The notes beneath the pieces were generated by a model. That model did no database searches and was not told the DNA's origin. It saw only the letters and a program-made list of their open reading frames with translations. This document shows, piece by piece, positions 1-7,761 of a stretch of DNA of 64,000 nt (position 1 is its first letter; every line of letters begins with the position of its first letter). A program made the translations under genes and the position numbers. Origin of the DNA: Thermoanaerobacterium xylanolyticum LX-11 (GTDB taxonomy: Bacteria > Bacillota > Thermoanaerobacteria > Thermoanaerobacterales > Thermoanaerobacteraceae); contig NC_015555.1 of NCBI RefSeq assembly GCF_000189775.2, positions 817,001 to 881,000 of the forward strand, written 5' to 3'.

Positions 1-1
1 C

Positions 2-1969
2 AAATGGAATTTTGTAAGCTACGATGATGGTTTAGATGGTTTAAAAGGCAATAAATATTATTTTATGATAGTAATACCGAAAGACTTTTCCAAAAATATT
101 TTAAGTGTCAATGGCAATGCCGTAGAAAAAGCTCATATTCAGTATATGACAAATGACAAAAAGAATTTTTTGGCGACACAGCTTGGAAATAAAGCCATAG
201 AAAATTTGACGCAAAGAATAGCTGATACGATAAGAAAAAGCTATATAGATACTGTTTTTTCAAATGTCAAAAACATGGGAAATGGTTTAAAACAAGCCTC
301 TTTAGCAGAAAAACAATTATCAGACGGTGCAAAAATGCTAAATGATGGCGTTTCAAAATTGAATGATGGCATTAACAAAGCTTTGGCTGGAACAAATCAA
401 TTTAAAGATGGGTTGTACAATTTAAGCATTGGGGCAAATAACGCATCTTATGGCGCGTCAAATTTATCAAATGGCGCTCAGATTTTATCTCAGAAGTTAG
501 ATGAAGTAGACAAAAATAGCAATTTGATTTTAAATGGAATGAATAATATAAAGAGTGGTTTAAATGGAGTGAGTCAAGGTCTTAATGCGATAAGCAATAG
601 CATAAACCAATTGAAAAGCGGTTCGACTGCTGTAACAAATGGTTACGATCAAATTGGTCAGAGTCTATCGTCATTTTTGACAGAATTTGATTCGGTAAGT
701 AACGGATTGAACAGTATTCAGACAAATTTGGACAGCGCCGTTGTTGCATTAAACAATTATGTTGATAAACATCCCGAGGCCATGTCAGATGCGGATTTTA
801 AGACGGCGATTACCGTTGTGTCAGAATCAAATTCAGGATTAAAACAAATAATCAATGGACTTGAAACTAACAAGGCCAAGATGGATGCATTGAACGATTC
901 TCTTAAAAAATTAGACAGCGCTACTAATAATTTAACAATTGGATATGACAAATTGAATGATGGGGTATCTCAATTGCAGTCAGTCGTAACAGAAATTATA
1001 AATGGTGAAAATAATTTAAGCAATGGCATTTCTCAGTATGCAAATGGAATATCGTTGTTAAATCAAAAGATGAGCGAAATTACATCCGGGCTTTTAAAAC
1101 TTAATGATGGACTTAATGCATTAAAACAAGGTGCTTCTAGTTTATACAATGGCTCTAAAGACTTAAATAGCGGGTTGGTGACGGTATCTAATGGCAGCAA
1201 GCAGATACAAGTAAACATGGAGAAACTATACAAAAATCAAGATCTTCTTTATAAAAAACTTAGTGATGCATCTGACAAAATAGAAGTGATGGGTACAAGT
1301 GATGAGAAAAAGAGCATGATAAATGAACCTATTATTCTTGATACTAAGAGATTAAATCCAGTAGCGAATTATGGCATTGGGTTTACACCGTATTTCATAC
1401 CTTTATCACTTTGGGTTGGCGCATTGATTTTATTCTTTATAATAGATATTTACGATAAAAACGGCTATAAAGATATTAGCAACGCTTCAATTGTCGTAGG
1501 TAAACTGCTGAGCTTAAGCATCTTAGGCATTTTTCAATCGATAGTTTCTGGTTTTGTATTGATAGAAGCACTTAAATTGCCTGTGAACAATTTGATCTAC
1601 TATTACGTTATAAATGCTGTAATGTCTGTGGTTTTTGTATTTATTATTGGCTTTTTTGTAATGCTTCTTGGCATGGCAGGAAAATTCTTCGCCGTTGTGC
1701 TTTTGATGCTACAGTTGACATCATCTGGTGGCGTATTTCCTATGGAATTAGAGCCGAAATTCTTTAATATTCTAAATCCATTTTTCCCAATGACATACGG
1801 TACTCAAGCATTGAGAGAAGCCATTTCAGGCTCTAATACAGGAGTGATTACTCATGATTTATTTATTTTAGCATGTTTTGGGATTTTATTTATGCTTTTG
1901 TCAATTTTGCTGTCGGGAAAAGTAGGAGATAAGAATAAAATTGATGAAAAGTTAAATGCGGCAAATTAA
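2..1969 (+). CDS. YhgE/Pip domain membrane protein (5' truncated by window edge)
   Basis: The reading frame is open from the first bases, so the true start lies upstream; the first in-frame ATG (65) follows sequence that already reads like the family (GNKYYFMIVIPKDFSKN). The long middle is a soluble, probably coiled stalk of repeated LxxGxxxLxxG units (about residues 90-420). About five hydrophobic segments follow, from IPLSLWVGALILFF to the end, as in the ABC-2-like membrane domain of YhgE/Pip proteins. These are cell-surface or export-associated proteins (phage infection protein, ESX-type secretion relatives). Its substrate cannot be told from sequence. Confidence is high for family, low for role. 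Confidence 0.85.
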   Translation, partial: KWNFVSYDDGLDGLKGNKYYFMIVIPKDFSKNILSVNGNAVEKAHIQYMTNDKKNFLATQLGNKAIENLTQRIADTIRKSYIDTVFSNVKNMGNGLKQASLAEKQLSDGAKMLNDGVSKLNDGINKALAGTNQFKDGLYNLSIGANNASYGASNLSNGAQILSQKLDEVDKNSNLILNGMNNIKSGLNGVSQGLNAISNSINQLKSGSTAVTNGYDQIGQSLSSFLTEFDSVSNGLNSIQTNLDSAVVALNNYVDKHPEAMSDADFKTAITVVSESNSGLKQIINGLETNKAKMDALNDSLKKLDSATNNLTIGYDKLNDGVSQLQSVVTEIINGENNLSNGISQYANGISLLNQKMSEITSGLLKLNDGLNALKQGASSLYNGSKDLNSGLVTVSNGSKQIQVNMEKLYKNQDLLYKKLSDASDKIEVMGTSDEKKSMINEPIILDTKRLNPVANYGIGFTPYFIPLSLWVGALILFFIIDIYDKNGYKDISNASIVVGKLLSLSILGIFQSIVSGFVLIEALKLPVNNLIYYYVINAVMSVVFVFIIGFFVMLLGMAGKFFAVVLLMLQLTSSGGVFPMELEPKFFNILNPFFPMTYGTQALREAISGSNTGVITHDLFILACFGILFMLLSILLSGKVGDKNKIDEKLNAAN

Positions 1970-2009
1970 ATTCACATAAGATTCACATAAATATTTAATA
2001 ATTTTGAAA

Positions 2010-2165
2010 CTGCCAATAGTAAACAAACCTACGATTCAGTATATAGTTGAGGAAGCTGTAAACTCAGGCATAGAGGATATACTCATAATAACAGGAAGAA
2101 ACAAAAGAGCGATAGAGGATCACTTCGACAGATCGATAGAATTGGAATTGGAGCTATGGGTATAA
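2010..2165 (+). pseudogene. galU: galU remnant (UTP-glucose-1-phosphate uridylyltransferase fragment)
   Basis: A 51-codon open stretch translates to a clear internal piece of Gal[21 protein letters not shown], then [20 protein letters not shown]. It matches roughly the region just after the N-terminal nucleotide-binding loop of a protein normally near 300 residues. It has no start codon or RBS, lacks the N-terminal GxGTR loop, and ends at a stop after ELELW. It is therefore a decayed relic and not a functional gene. A complete galU presumably exists elsewhere in the genome (inference). Confidence 0.85.
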
Positions 2166-2221
2166 ATAAAAAATCTTGTGTAAATCTTATAAAGGTGTTA
2201 AAATAAATAAGTAATTGAATA

Positions 2222-2262
2222 AGACAGTTCGAAACCATCCTGTCTATAAACAAAACTACGGG
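2222..2262 (+). promoter_or_regulatory. preQ1 class I-like riboswitch aptamer upstream of queT
   Basis: P1 is GACAG (2223-2227) paired with CTGTC (2240-2244). The loop begins TTCGA, and an A-rich tail (TATAAACAAAACTA) follows P1, as expected for the H-type pseudoknot of preQ1-I aptamers. The gene downstream encodes a QueT-type queuosine precursor transporter, and queF follows, which is the expected regulon. The P2 pairing is not perfectly clear to me, so the exact subtype is uncertain. A hairpin (TGCAAA/TTTGCA, 2266-2284) and a terminator (2290-2316) follow, suggesting control by transcription attenuation. Confidence 0.65.
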
Positions 2263-2289
2263 CATTGCAAATTGAAAGTTTGCATATAT

Positions 2290-2316
2290 GAGCACAGGTG
2301 GGCTGTGCTCTTTTTT
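2290..2316 (+). terminator. Intrinsic terminator of the preQ1 leader
   Basis: GAGCACAG (2290-2297) pairs with CTGTGCTC (2303-2310), followed by TTTTTT. It lies between the aptamer and queT, so it is the likely OFF-state expression platform. Confidence 0.8.
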
Positions 2317-2366
2317 CATTATGTTTATGGAAGGATGTGATAACTGGAAATTTTAGGAGGTATATC

Positions 2367-2855
2367 ATGAACGTAGGATTTTTAAAAAAAAAGTACAGCC
2401 TTACTCAAAAATTGACTATCTCTGGATTGGTAATTGCATTGTACCTTGTTGTAATGTACTTTACACAAAATTTTGCTTTTGGCCAGTACCAAATAAGAAT
2501 AGCAACATCGATTTATGCGTTGTCTGCAATTTTTCCATTTTTGGTATTGCCAATGGGATTAAGCAATATGCTTAGTAATATTTTAATGGGAGGCTTAGGG
2601 CTTCCTGATATGATTGGAGGCTTCTTTGTAGGCATATTGACGTCGTATGCAGTTTACCTTGTTAGAAAGTATCGTCTAAATGATTGGTTTATCTCAATTC
2701 CTATAATATTATTTCCAGGCCTTATAGTGCCAATTTGGCTTTCTGTTTTGCTTAAAATACCGTATCACATATTAGCCATAAGCATTACAGTAGGTCAGAT
2801 TATACCCGGAATTGTAGGTGTACTGTTAGTCAAACAGTTGAAAAACAAATTATGA
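2367..2855 (+). CDS. queT: QueT-family queuosine precursor transporter
   Basis: 162-aa integral membrane protein of the QueT family (S component of an ECF transporter, predicted to import preQ0/preQ1 or related bases). About five hydrophobic segments are visible. The start at 2367 is chosen because AGGAGG lies 7 bases upstream; an in-frame ATG at 2298 lies inside the terminator hairpin and is rejected. The preQ1-like riboswitch upstream and queF 15 bp downstream support the assignment. The energising ECF A/A'/T genes are not in the window. Confidence 0.88.
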   Translation: MNVGFLKKKYSLTQKLTISGLVIALYLVVMYFTQNFAFGQYQIRIATSIYALSAIFPFLVLPMGLSNMLSNILMGGLGLPDMIGGFFVGILTSYAVYLVRKYRLNDWFISIPIILFPGLIVPIWLSVLLKIPYHILAISITVGQIIPGIVGVLLVKQLKNKL

Positions 2856-2870
2856 TGGAGTGTGAGTATA

Positions 2871-3365
2871 ATGCCGAGAGATGAGAAAGAGCTTAATGGG
2901 TTATCTCAATTAGGGAATAAAGAAACTAAGTATATTTTCGATTACGATCCATCTTTGCTTGAAACATTCCCTAATAAGCATCAAGAGAATGACTATTTTG
3001 TAAAGTTCAATTGCCCTGAATTCACAAGCCTTTGCCCTAAGACAGGACAGCCTGACTTTGCTACAATATACATTTCATATGTTCCAGACAAATTGATGGT
3101 TGAAAGTAAATCATTAAAGCTTTATCTTTTTAGCTTTAGAAATCACGGTGATTTTCATGAAGACTGCGTAAATATAATTATGAAGGATTTAATAAAACTG
3201 TTGGATCCAAAATACATTGAAGTTTGGGGTAAGTTTACGCCAAGAGGTGGAATATCTATAGATCCATACTGCAACTATGGAAGACCTGGTACGAAGTGGG
3301 AAGATGTAGCACAAAAAAGGCTTTTTTACCATGATATGTACCCTGAAAAAGTAGATAACAGGTGA
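2871..3365 (+). CDS. queF: NADPH-dependent 7-cyano-7-deazaguanine reductase QueF
   Basis: 164-aa unimodular QueF that reduces the nitrile preQ0 to preQ1 in queuosine biosynthesis. Family-defining segments are present: [20 protein letters not shown] with the catalytic Cys, [20 protein letters not shown] for binding substrate and NADPH, and [12 protein letters not shown]. Length matches the Bacillus enzyme. The ATG at 2871 has GGAG about 10 bases upstream; a GTG at 2862 (3 more residues) is possible but too close to that site. It follows queT directly and probably shares its riboswitch-controlled transcript. Confidence 0.96.
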   Translation: MPRDEKELNGLSQLGNKETKYIFDYDPSLLETFPNKHQENDYFVKFNCPEFTSLCPKTGQPDFATIYISYVPDKLMVESKSLKLYLFSFRNHGDFHEDCVNIIMKDLIKLLDPKYIEVWGKFTPRGGISIDPYCNYGRPGTKWEDVAQKRLFYHDMYPEKVDNR

Positions 3366-3414
3366 TTTTGTGATATAATATAAATATCAATTGACGTTAA
3401 AGGAGATGCAATAC

Positions 3415-3966
3415 ATGAAAATAGGGGTAATAAGCGATACACACGGCGATTATACATCGTGGGAAAAAGCTATTAGCTATCTTCACGATGCTGATTTAAT
3501 ATTGCATGCAGGGGATGTCTTGTATCATGGTCCCAGAAATGATATTCCGTCTGGATATAATCCTAAGAAACTTATTTCTGCCATAAATGATTGCAAAATA
3601 CCTATTTTGATATCAAAAGGAAACTGTGATGCATCTGTAGACCAAATGGTATTGAACATCCCTATTCAATCGCCTTACGTCTTTGCAGTGATTGAGAATA
3701 AAAGGTTTTTAGTACAGCACGGTGTTCAGATCAGCGAAGACGGAATACAAGATTTAATTTTCAGGTACAAGCTTGATTATTTTATTACTGGACATACTCA
3801 TATTCCGGTGTTGAAGAGACATGACAACTGCATAATCGTAAATCCAGGTTCTACATCTTTAAGCAAAAGAGATGATGGAATAAATACTATAAGCATAATT
3901 GATGATGATGGCATATATATTTTAGACATAGATACAGGCAATAAGATACTTGAAATAAAAAATTAA
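3415..3966 (+). CDS. YfcE/MJ0936-type metallophosphoesterase
   Basis: 183-aa calcineurin-like phosphodiesterase of the YfcE family. Metal-ligand motifs appear in order: SDTHGD near the N-terminus, HAGDVLYHG, SKGNCD, VQHG and GHTHIP. The family hydrolyses phosphodiesters in vitro with Mn; physiological substrates are mostly unknown. The start at 3415 is set by AAAGGAGA just upstream; upstream in-frame codons precede that RBS. It ends in a shared bidirectional terminator facing the nitroreductase gene. Confidence 0.92.
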   Translation: MKIGVISDTHGDYTSWEKAISYLHDADLILHAGDVLYHGPRNDIPSGYNPKKLISAINDCKIPILISKGNCDASVDQMVLNIPIQSPYVFAVIENKRFLVQHGVQISEDGIQDLIFRYKLDYFITGHTHIPVLKRHDNCIIVNPGSTSLSKRDDGINTISIIDDDGIYILDIDTGNKILEIKN

Positions 3967-3988
3967 AACCACCTAAATAGGTGGTTTT
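3965..3988. terminator. Bidirectional intrinsic terminator
   Basis: AAAACCACCT / AGGTGGTTTT with an AAAT loop. A/T tracts on both sides let it serve both the phosphoesterase gene (+) and the nitroreductase gene (-). Confidence 0.85.
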
Positions 3989-3996
3989 AGTCATAT

Positions 3997-4614
3997 TTAT
4001 AGGACTTTTACTATCTTTTCATATCCATTTCTCTTTAACCTTGGATAAAGCGTTTTGCTTTCATCAAAGTATCCGAGAGATATAAGCATCACTACGACCT
4101 TGTCATCAGGTATACCAAATGCTTCTTTTAACTTATCTTCCTCAAAGCCGATCATTGCATGTGAGTCAACGCCATAGTATTTTGCGGCGTACATTATGGA
4201 CATGCTTAAAAGCGATGTATTTCTAACGGCAAAATTGTTCGCCTTTAAGTCTGTATTGTAAAGCATGTTTTTAGCAAAATCGATGCTACCTTGAATCTTA
4301 TCATCAGGAATTCCCACATCTCTCATATACCACCAAGCAGGATTGTCTTCCTTATATGCGTTTTTATCGCCAATCATGATTAAAGTTACTGGCGCATCAA
4401 GAATTTTTGGCTGTTTCAATGCAACATCATAAAGTTTTTCCTTTGCTTCCTTTGACTTTACAGCGATTATTTCCCAAGGTTGTAAGTTGAACGCAGATGG
4501 GGCCAAAACTGCTAAGTCGATTATTTTCTTTAATGTATCTTCATCAAGTCCTTTATTTTTATCAAAGAAATTGACAGAACGCCTTTCTTCGAACACTTCT
4601 TTTAAATCTTTCAT
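3997..4614 (-). CDS. Nitroreductase family protein
   Basis: 205-aa FMN-dependent nitroreductase-like oxidoreductase. The N-terminal FEERRSVNFFD and the APSAFNLQPWEIIAV segment are the conserved FMN-phosphate and dimer regions; LISLGYFDESK near the C-terminus is also typical. The start at 4614 has GGGGGAAA upstream on the minus strand; a longer ORF start (4692) would lack a site. It is transcribed divergently from the FMN hydroxyacid dehydrogenase gene, with about 150 bp between. The natural electron acceptor is unknown. Confidence 0.92.
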   Translation of the reverse strand: MKDLKEVFEERRSVNFFDKNKGLDEDTLKKIIDLAVLAPSAFNLQPWEIIAVKSKEAKEKLYDVALKQPKILDAPVTLIMIGDKNAYKEDNPAWWYMRDVGIPDDKIQGSIDFAKNMLYNTDLKANNFAVRNTSLLSMSIMYAAKYYGVDSHAMIGFEEDKLKEAFGIPDDKVVVMLISLGYFDESKTLYPRLKRNGYEKIVKVL

Positions 4615-4764
4615 AAAATTTCCCCCTAGTTTTGAAGTTACAACTAAATTATACCACATATTTTTTGAAAAACAAAGAATTCCTATAAACATACTATGTA
4701 ATATGATTAAACTAAAAAAGTTGTATAATATATGTGGACAAATTTTTGCATTGGAGGTCTTTTT

Positions 4765-5781
4765 ATGGATTGGAATGAGATAAGAGAAAAAGCAAGGGAA
4801 AACATGAAGGGCTATTGCAGAGGATGCAAAAGATGTGATGGCATTGCATGTGCAGGTGAAGTCCCCGGCATGGGAGGCACAGGCACGGGAAATGGATTCA
4901 TTGAAAACATAAAGGCATTAGACAGATGGAAAGTCAAGCTGAAGACGCTTCACGATGTCCTAAAGCCAGACATAAACACATCTTTTCTTGGCTTTGAAGT
5001 CAAGATGCCTGTTTTTGTTGCTCCAATGACAGGACTTAAGGGAAATGCAGGTGGATATTTGTCTGAGCGTGAATACGATATGATTGTCGCAGAAGCGTGT
5101 AAAAATGTAGGAACGATATTTATGTCAGGCGATGCGAATGATATGGACATGTATCCTGCAGGCATTGATGCTATAAAATCAACAGGTGTTTTAGGTATAC
5201 CATTTTCTAAGCCTCGGACAGTAGATGAGATAATAGAGAAGGCGAAAATTGCCAAAGAAGCAGGTGCTATAGCGTTTGGCGTCGATGTGGATGGAGCTGG
5301 GCTTATTATGATGGTAAGAAGCGGTCAGTTTGTAGGACCAAAATCGAGAAAAGAGATCGAGACGATAACTAAAAATATTGAGCTTCCTTTAATATTAAAG
5401 GGCATCATGACGACAGAAGAGGCAGTGATTGCAGCAGAAGCAGGTGCAAAGGCAATTGTCGTTTCAAACCACGGAGGAAGAGTATTAGATTACACTATGG
5501 GAACTGCTGATGTTCTACCGGACATCGCAAAGGCTGTTGGAGACAAAATTGATGTACTGGTGGACGGCGGCGTAAGAACAGGGATCGACGTCTTAAAGAT
5601 GTTGTCATTGGGAGCAAAAGCCGTCTTGATAGGAAGACCTATAATGATTGCTGCACATGGAGGAGGAAGAGAAGCCATAGAGTTTTATCTAAATAAGGTT
5701 GCTGATGAGTTGTATCAAGCCATGGTTCTCACTGGATGCAAAGACTTAAAGAACGTACCGGAAGTGTATAAAGCAAGCTGA
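4765..5781 (+). CDS. FMN-dependent alpha-hydroxy-acid oxidizing protein
   Basis: 338-aa TIM-barrel flavoprotein of the glycolate/lactate oxidase family. Visible features are FVAPMTG (FMN site), LILKGIMT (catalytic Lys region), VSNHGGRVLD with the substrate-binding His, and DGGVRTGIDVLKMLSLGAKA then GRP for FMN phosphate. The N-terminus carries a Cys cluster (YCRGCKRCDGIACAGE) seen in clostridial members. The RBS GGAGGT precedes the ATG at 4765. In an anaerobe it more probably works as a dehydrogenase than an oxidase (inference). Substrate unknown. Confidence 0.88.
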   Translation: MDWNEIREKARENMKGYCRGCKRCDGIACAGEVPGMGGTGTGNGFIENIKALDRWKVKLKTLHDVLKPDINTSFLGFEVKMPVFVAPMTGLKGNAGGYLSEREYDMIVAEACKNVGTIFMSGDANDMDMYPAGIDAIKSTGVLGIPFSKPRTVDEIIEKAKIAKEAGAIAFGVDVDGAGLIMMVRSGQFVGPKSRKEIETITKNIELPLILKGIMTTEEAVIAAEAGAKAIVVSNHGGRVLDYTMGTADVLPDIAKAVGDKIDVLVDGGVRTGIDVLKMLSLGAKAVLIGRPIMIAAHGGGREAIEFYLNKVADELYQAMVLTGCKDLKNVPEVYKAS

Positions 5782-6067
5782 TATATTAAAAACAGAAATG
5801 AGATTTTTATATGAAAAATCCCAAAGTTGATGAGTATTTAGAAAAAGTTTTATTTTTCTCAACCAAAACAATCTAAGACGAGACAGGTAAGAATTGAAAA
5901 ATACATAGTAAATTTTAAGTGGGAAGGGATTAAATGACTAAACGGCGGGTGTTTCCGCCTATTTTTTATTTAAATTTTTTAAACAAGTTATTCACTTTGA
6001 TGATTTGATTTGATAAAATATCTTTATATATAGATATAGTTGAATATGTTCAAAGGGGGATATTGAA
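5782..6067 (+). other. Intergenic region with no gene; terminator and cimA promoter region
   Basis: This 286-bp stretch has an AT-rich inverted repeat near 5808-5824 (GATTTTT/AAAAATC), a terminator hairpin at 5944-5968 and AT-rich promoter-like sequence (6000-6045) before the cimA RBS (AAAGGGGGAT). I looked for a T-box, since cimA is a branched-chain amino acid gene, but saw no AGGGTGGNACCGCG-type element. Confidence 0.5.
5944..5968 (+). terminator. Intrinsic terminator or attenuator upstream of cimA
   Basis: GGCGG (5944-5948) pairs with CCGCC (5955-5959), followed by TATTTTTT. It could end the upstream transcript or attenuate cimA; no companion aptamer was recognised. Confidence 0.7.
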
Positions 6068-7627
6068 GTGAAAAACATTGTCATTTACGATTCTACATTG
6101 AGAGATGGAGCTCAATCACAGGGGATTTCCTTTACAGTATCAGACAAAATAAAGATTGTTGAGCTTTTAGACGATTTTGGTGTAGATTACATTGAAGCTG
6201 GAAATCCAGGTTCCAATCCTAAAGACATGGAGTTTTTTGATATTATAAAAAGAAAAAGTTTGAAAAATTCCAAGTTGATAGCATTTGGCAGCACCAGAAG
6301 GGCGAACACACCTGTCGAGAAAGATGCTAATGTCAGTTCGCTTCTATTGGCGGAGACAGAATATGTGGCAGTATTTGGAAAGTCATGGGACTTCCATGTT
6401 AGCGAGATATTGCGAACGACTTTAGATGAAAATCTCAATATGATATATGATACGATAAATTACTTGAAAAAGCAGGGTAAAAAAGTCGTATTTGATGCAG
6501 AACATTTTTATGATGGCTTTATAGAAAATCCTGATTACGCATTGAAAACAATTCAGGTTGCGTATGATGCAGGAGCAGACAGTATCTGCCTTTGTGATAC
6601 AAAAGGTGGCATGTTTCCTACAGAGATATATGACATAACCAAAAAGGTTGTAGATAAATTTGATTGTGAGATAGGCATACATGCTCACAATGACAATGGT
6701 ATGGCTGTCGCCAATTCTATAATGGCTGTAGAAGCAGGTGCAGTACAAGTCCAAGGAACGATAAACGGATATGGTGAAAGATGTGGAAATGCAAATCTGT
6801 GCACGATTTTGCCAAACTTGCAGTTTAAAAAAGGAATAAAATGCGTTGAAGACGACAAGATGAGAGAGCTTACGGTACTTTCAAGAAGAATAAGTGAAAT
6901 AGCCAATGCTGCACCAGATGAAAGAGCACCGTACGTAGGGAGAAACGCATTTGCCCACAAGGCAGGTATGCATTCAGATGCTGTTTGCAAAAACACAAGG
7001 TCGTATGAAATCATCGATCCAGAGCTTGTTGGCAATGAAAGAGTGCTTCTATTGTCAGAGGTTGCTGGCAGAAGTGCTTTAATAGGCATAGTAAATGAAG
7101 TAGATCCAACCATAGACCGCGATTCTGATAAGACGAAAGAGATATTAGATAAGCTAAAAGAAATGGAATCTAAGGGATACAAGTACGAAGGTGCTGAAGG
7201 TTCGTTAAAGCTTTTGATATTGAAGACTTTGGGACTGTATAAACCTTCATTTAGGCTTATAGAATTTAAAGTTATAGTCAATGAACCATCTGTTGATGAT
7301 GTAAATTCATCTGCCCTCATAAAAATAGAAGTAGACGGGCAAGAAGAAATAACCGCTGCAGAAGGCGACGGACCTGTAAACGCACTCGATAAGGCAGTCA
7401 GAAAGGCTTTAGAGAGGTTTTATCCAGAAGTCAAGGAGATGAAACTTACAGACTACAAAGTAAGAGTTTTAGACTCTAATTCTGCTACAGCAGCGAAAGT
7501 AAGGGTAATAATAGAATCATCCGATGGAAACGAAATTTGGAGCACCATTGGTGTTTCTACAGATATAATAGATGCCAGTTGGATAGCGCTTGTAGACTCA
7601 ATAGAGTATAAACTTAATAAAAAATGA
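6068..7627 (+). CDS. cimA: (R)-citramalate synthase
   Basis: 519-aa enzyme of the isopropylmalate/homocitrate synthase family, in the CimA subgroup that condenses acetyl-CoA with pyruvate to citramalate. This is the first step of the threonine-independent route to isoleucine. The N-terminal barrel carries DSTLRDGAQSQGISF and the metal motif GIHAHNDNGMAVANS; the C-terminal third (about residues 390-515) is the LeuA-type allosteric domain. Length fits the long CimA type. It starts with GTG at 6068 behind a GGGGGAT site. It stands alone, with a strong hairpin terminator after it. Confidence 0.93.
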   Translation: MKNIVIYDSTLRDGAQSQGISFTVSDKIKIVELLDDFGVDYIEAGNPGSNPKDMEFFDIIKRKSLKNSKLIAFGSTRRANTPVEKDANVSSLLLAETEYVAVFGKSWDFHVSEILRTTLDENLNMIYDTINYLKKQGKKVVFDAEHFYDGFIENPDYALKTIQVAYDAGADSICLCDTKGGMFPTEIYDITKKVVDKFDCEIGIHAHNDNGMAVANSIMAVEAGAVQVQGTINGYGERCGNANLCTILPNLQFKKGIKCVEDDKMRELTVLSRRISEIANAAPDERAPYVGRNAFAHKAGMHSDAVCKNTRSYEIIDPELVGNERVLLLSEVAGRSALIGIVNEVDPTIDRDSDKTKEILDKLKEMESKGYKYEGAEGSLKLLILKTLGLYKPSFRLIEFKVIVNEPSVDDVNSSALIKIEVDGQEEITAAEGDGPVNALDKAVRKALERFYPEVKEMKLTDYKVRVLDSNSATAAKVRVIIESSDGNEIWSTIGVSTDIIDASWIALVDSIEYKLNKK

Positions 7628-7635
7628 TGAAAAGG

Positions 7636-7683
7636 GACTGCTGCACAAATGACTGAATAGTTCATAGTGCATCAGTCTTTTTT
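7636..7683 (+). terminator. Intrinsic terminator after cimA
   Basis: GACTG(CTGCAC) at 7636 pairs with (GTGCAT)CAGTC ending 7677, followed by TTTTTT. The stem is long with internal mismatches. Confidence 0.75.
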
Positions 7684-7761
7684 AATACGCAGTTTTACCT
7701 TGAGATGCCTTAGCATATGTAATAAAATAAATATGTGATTTAGTTTGTGGGAGTTGATAAA

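Noticed and set aside
5782-6067. T-box or other riboswitch before cimA
   Set aside because: The region has a terminator hairpin and branched-chain amino acid context, but no T-box consensus, specifier-loop structure or other aptamer was recognised.
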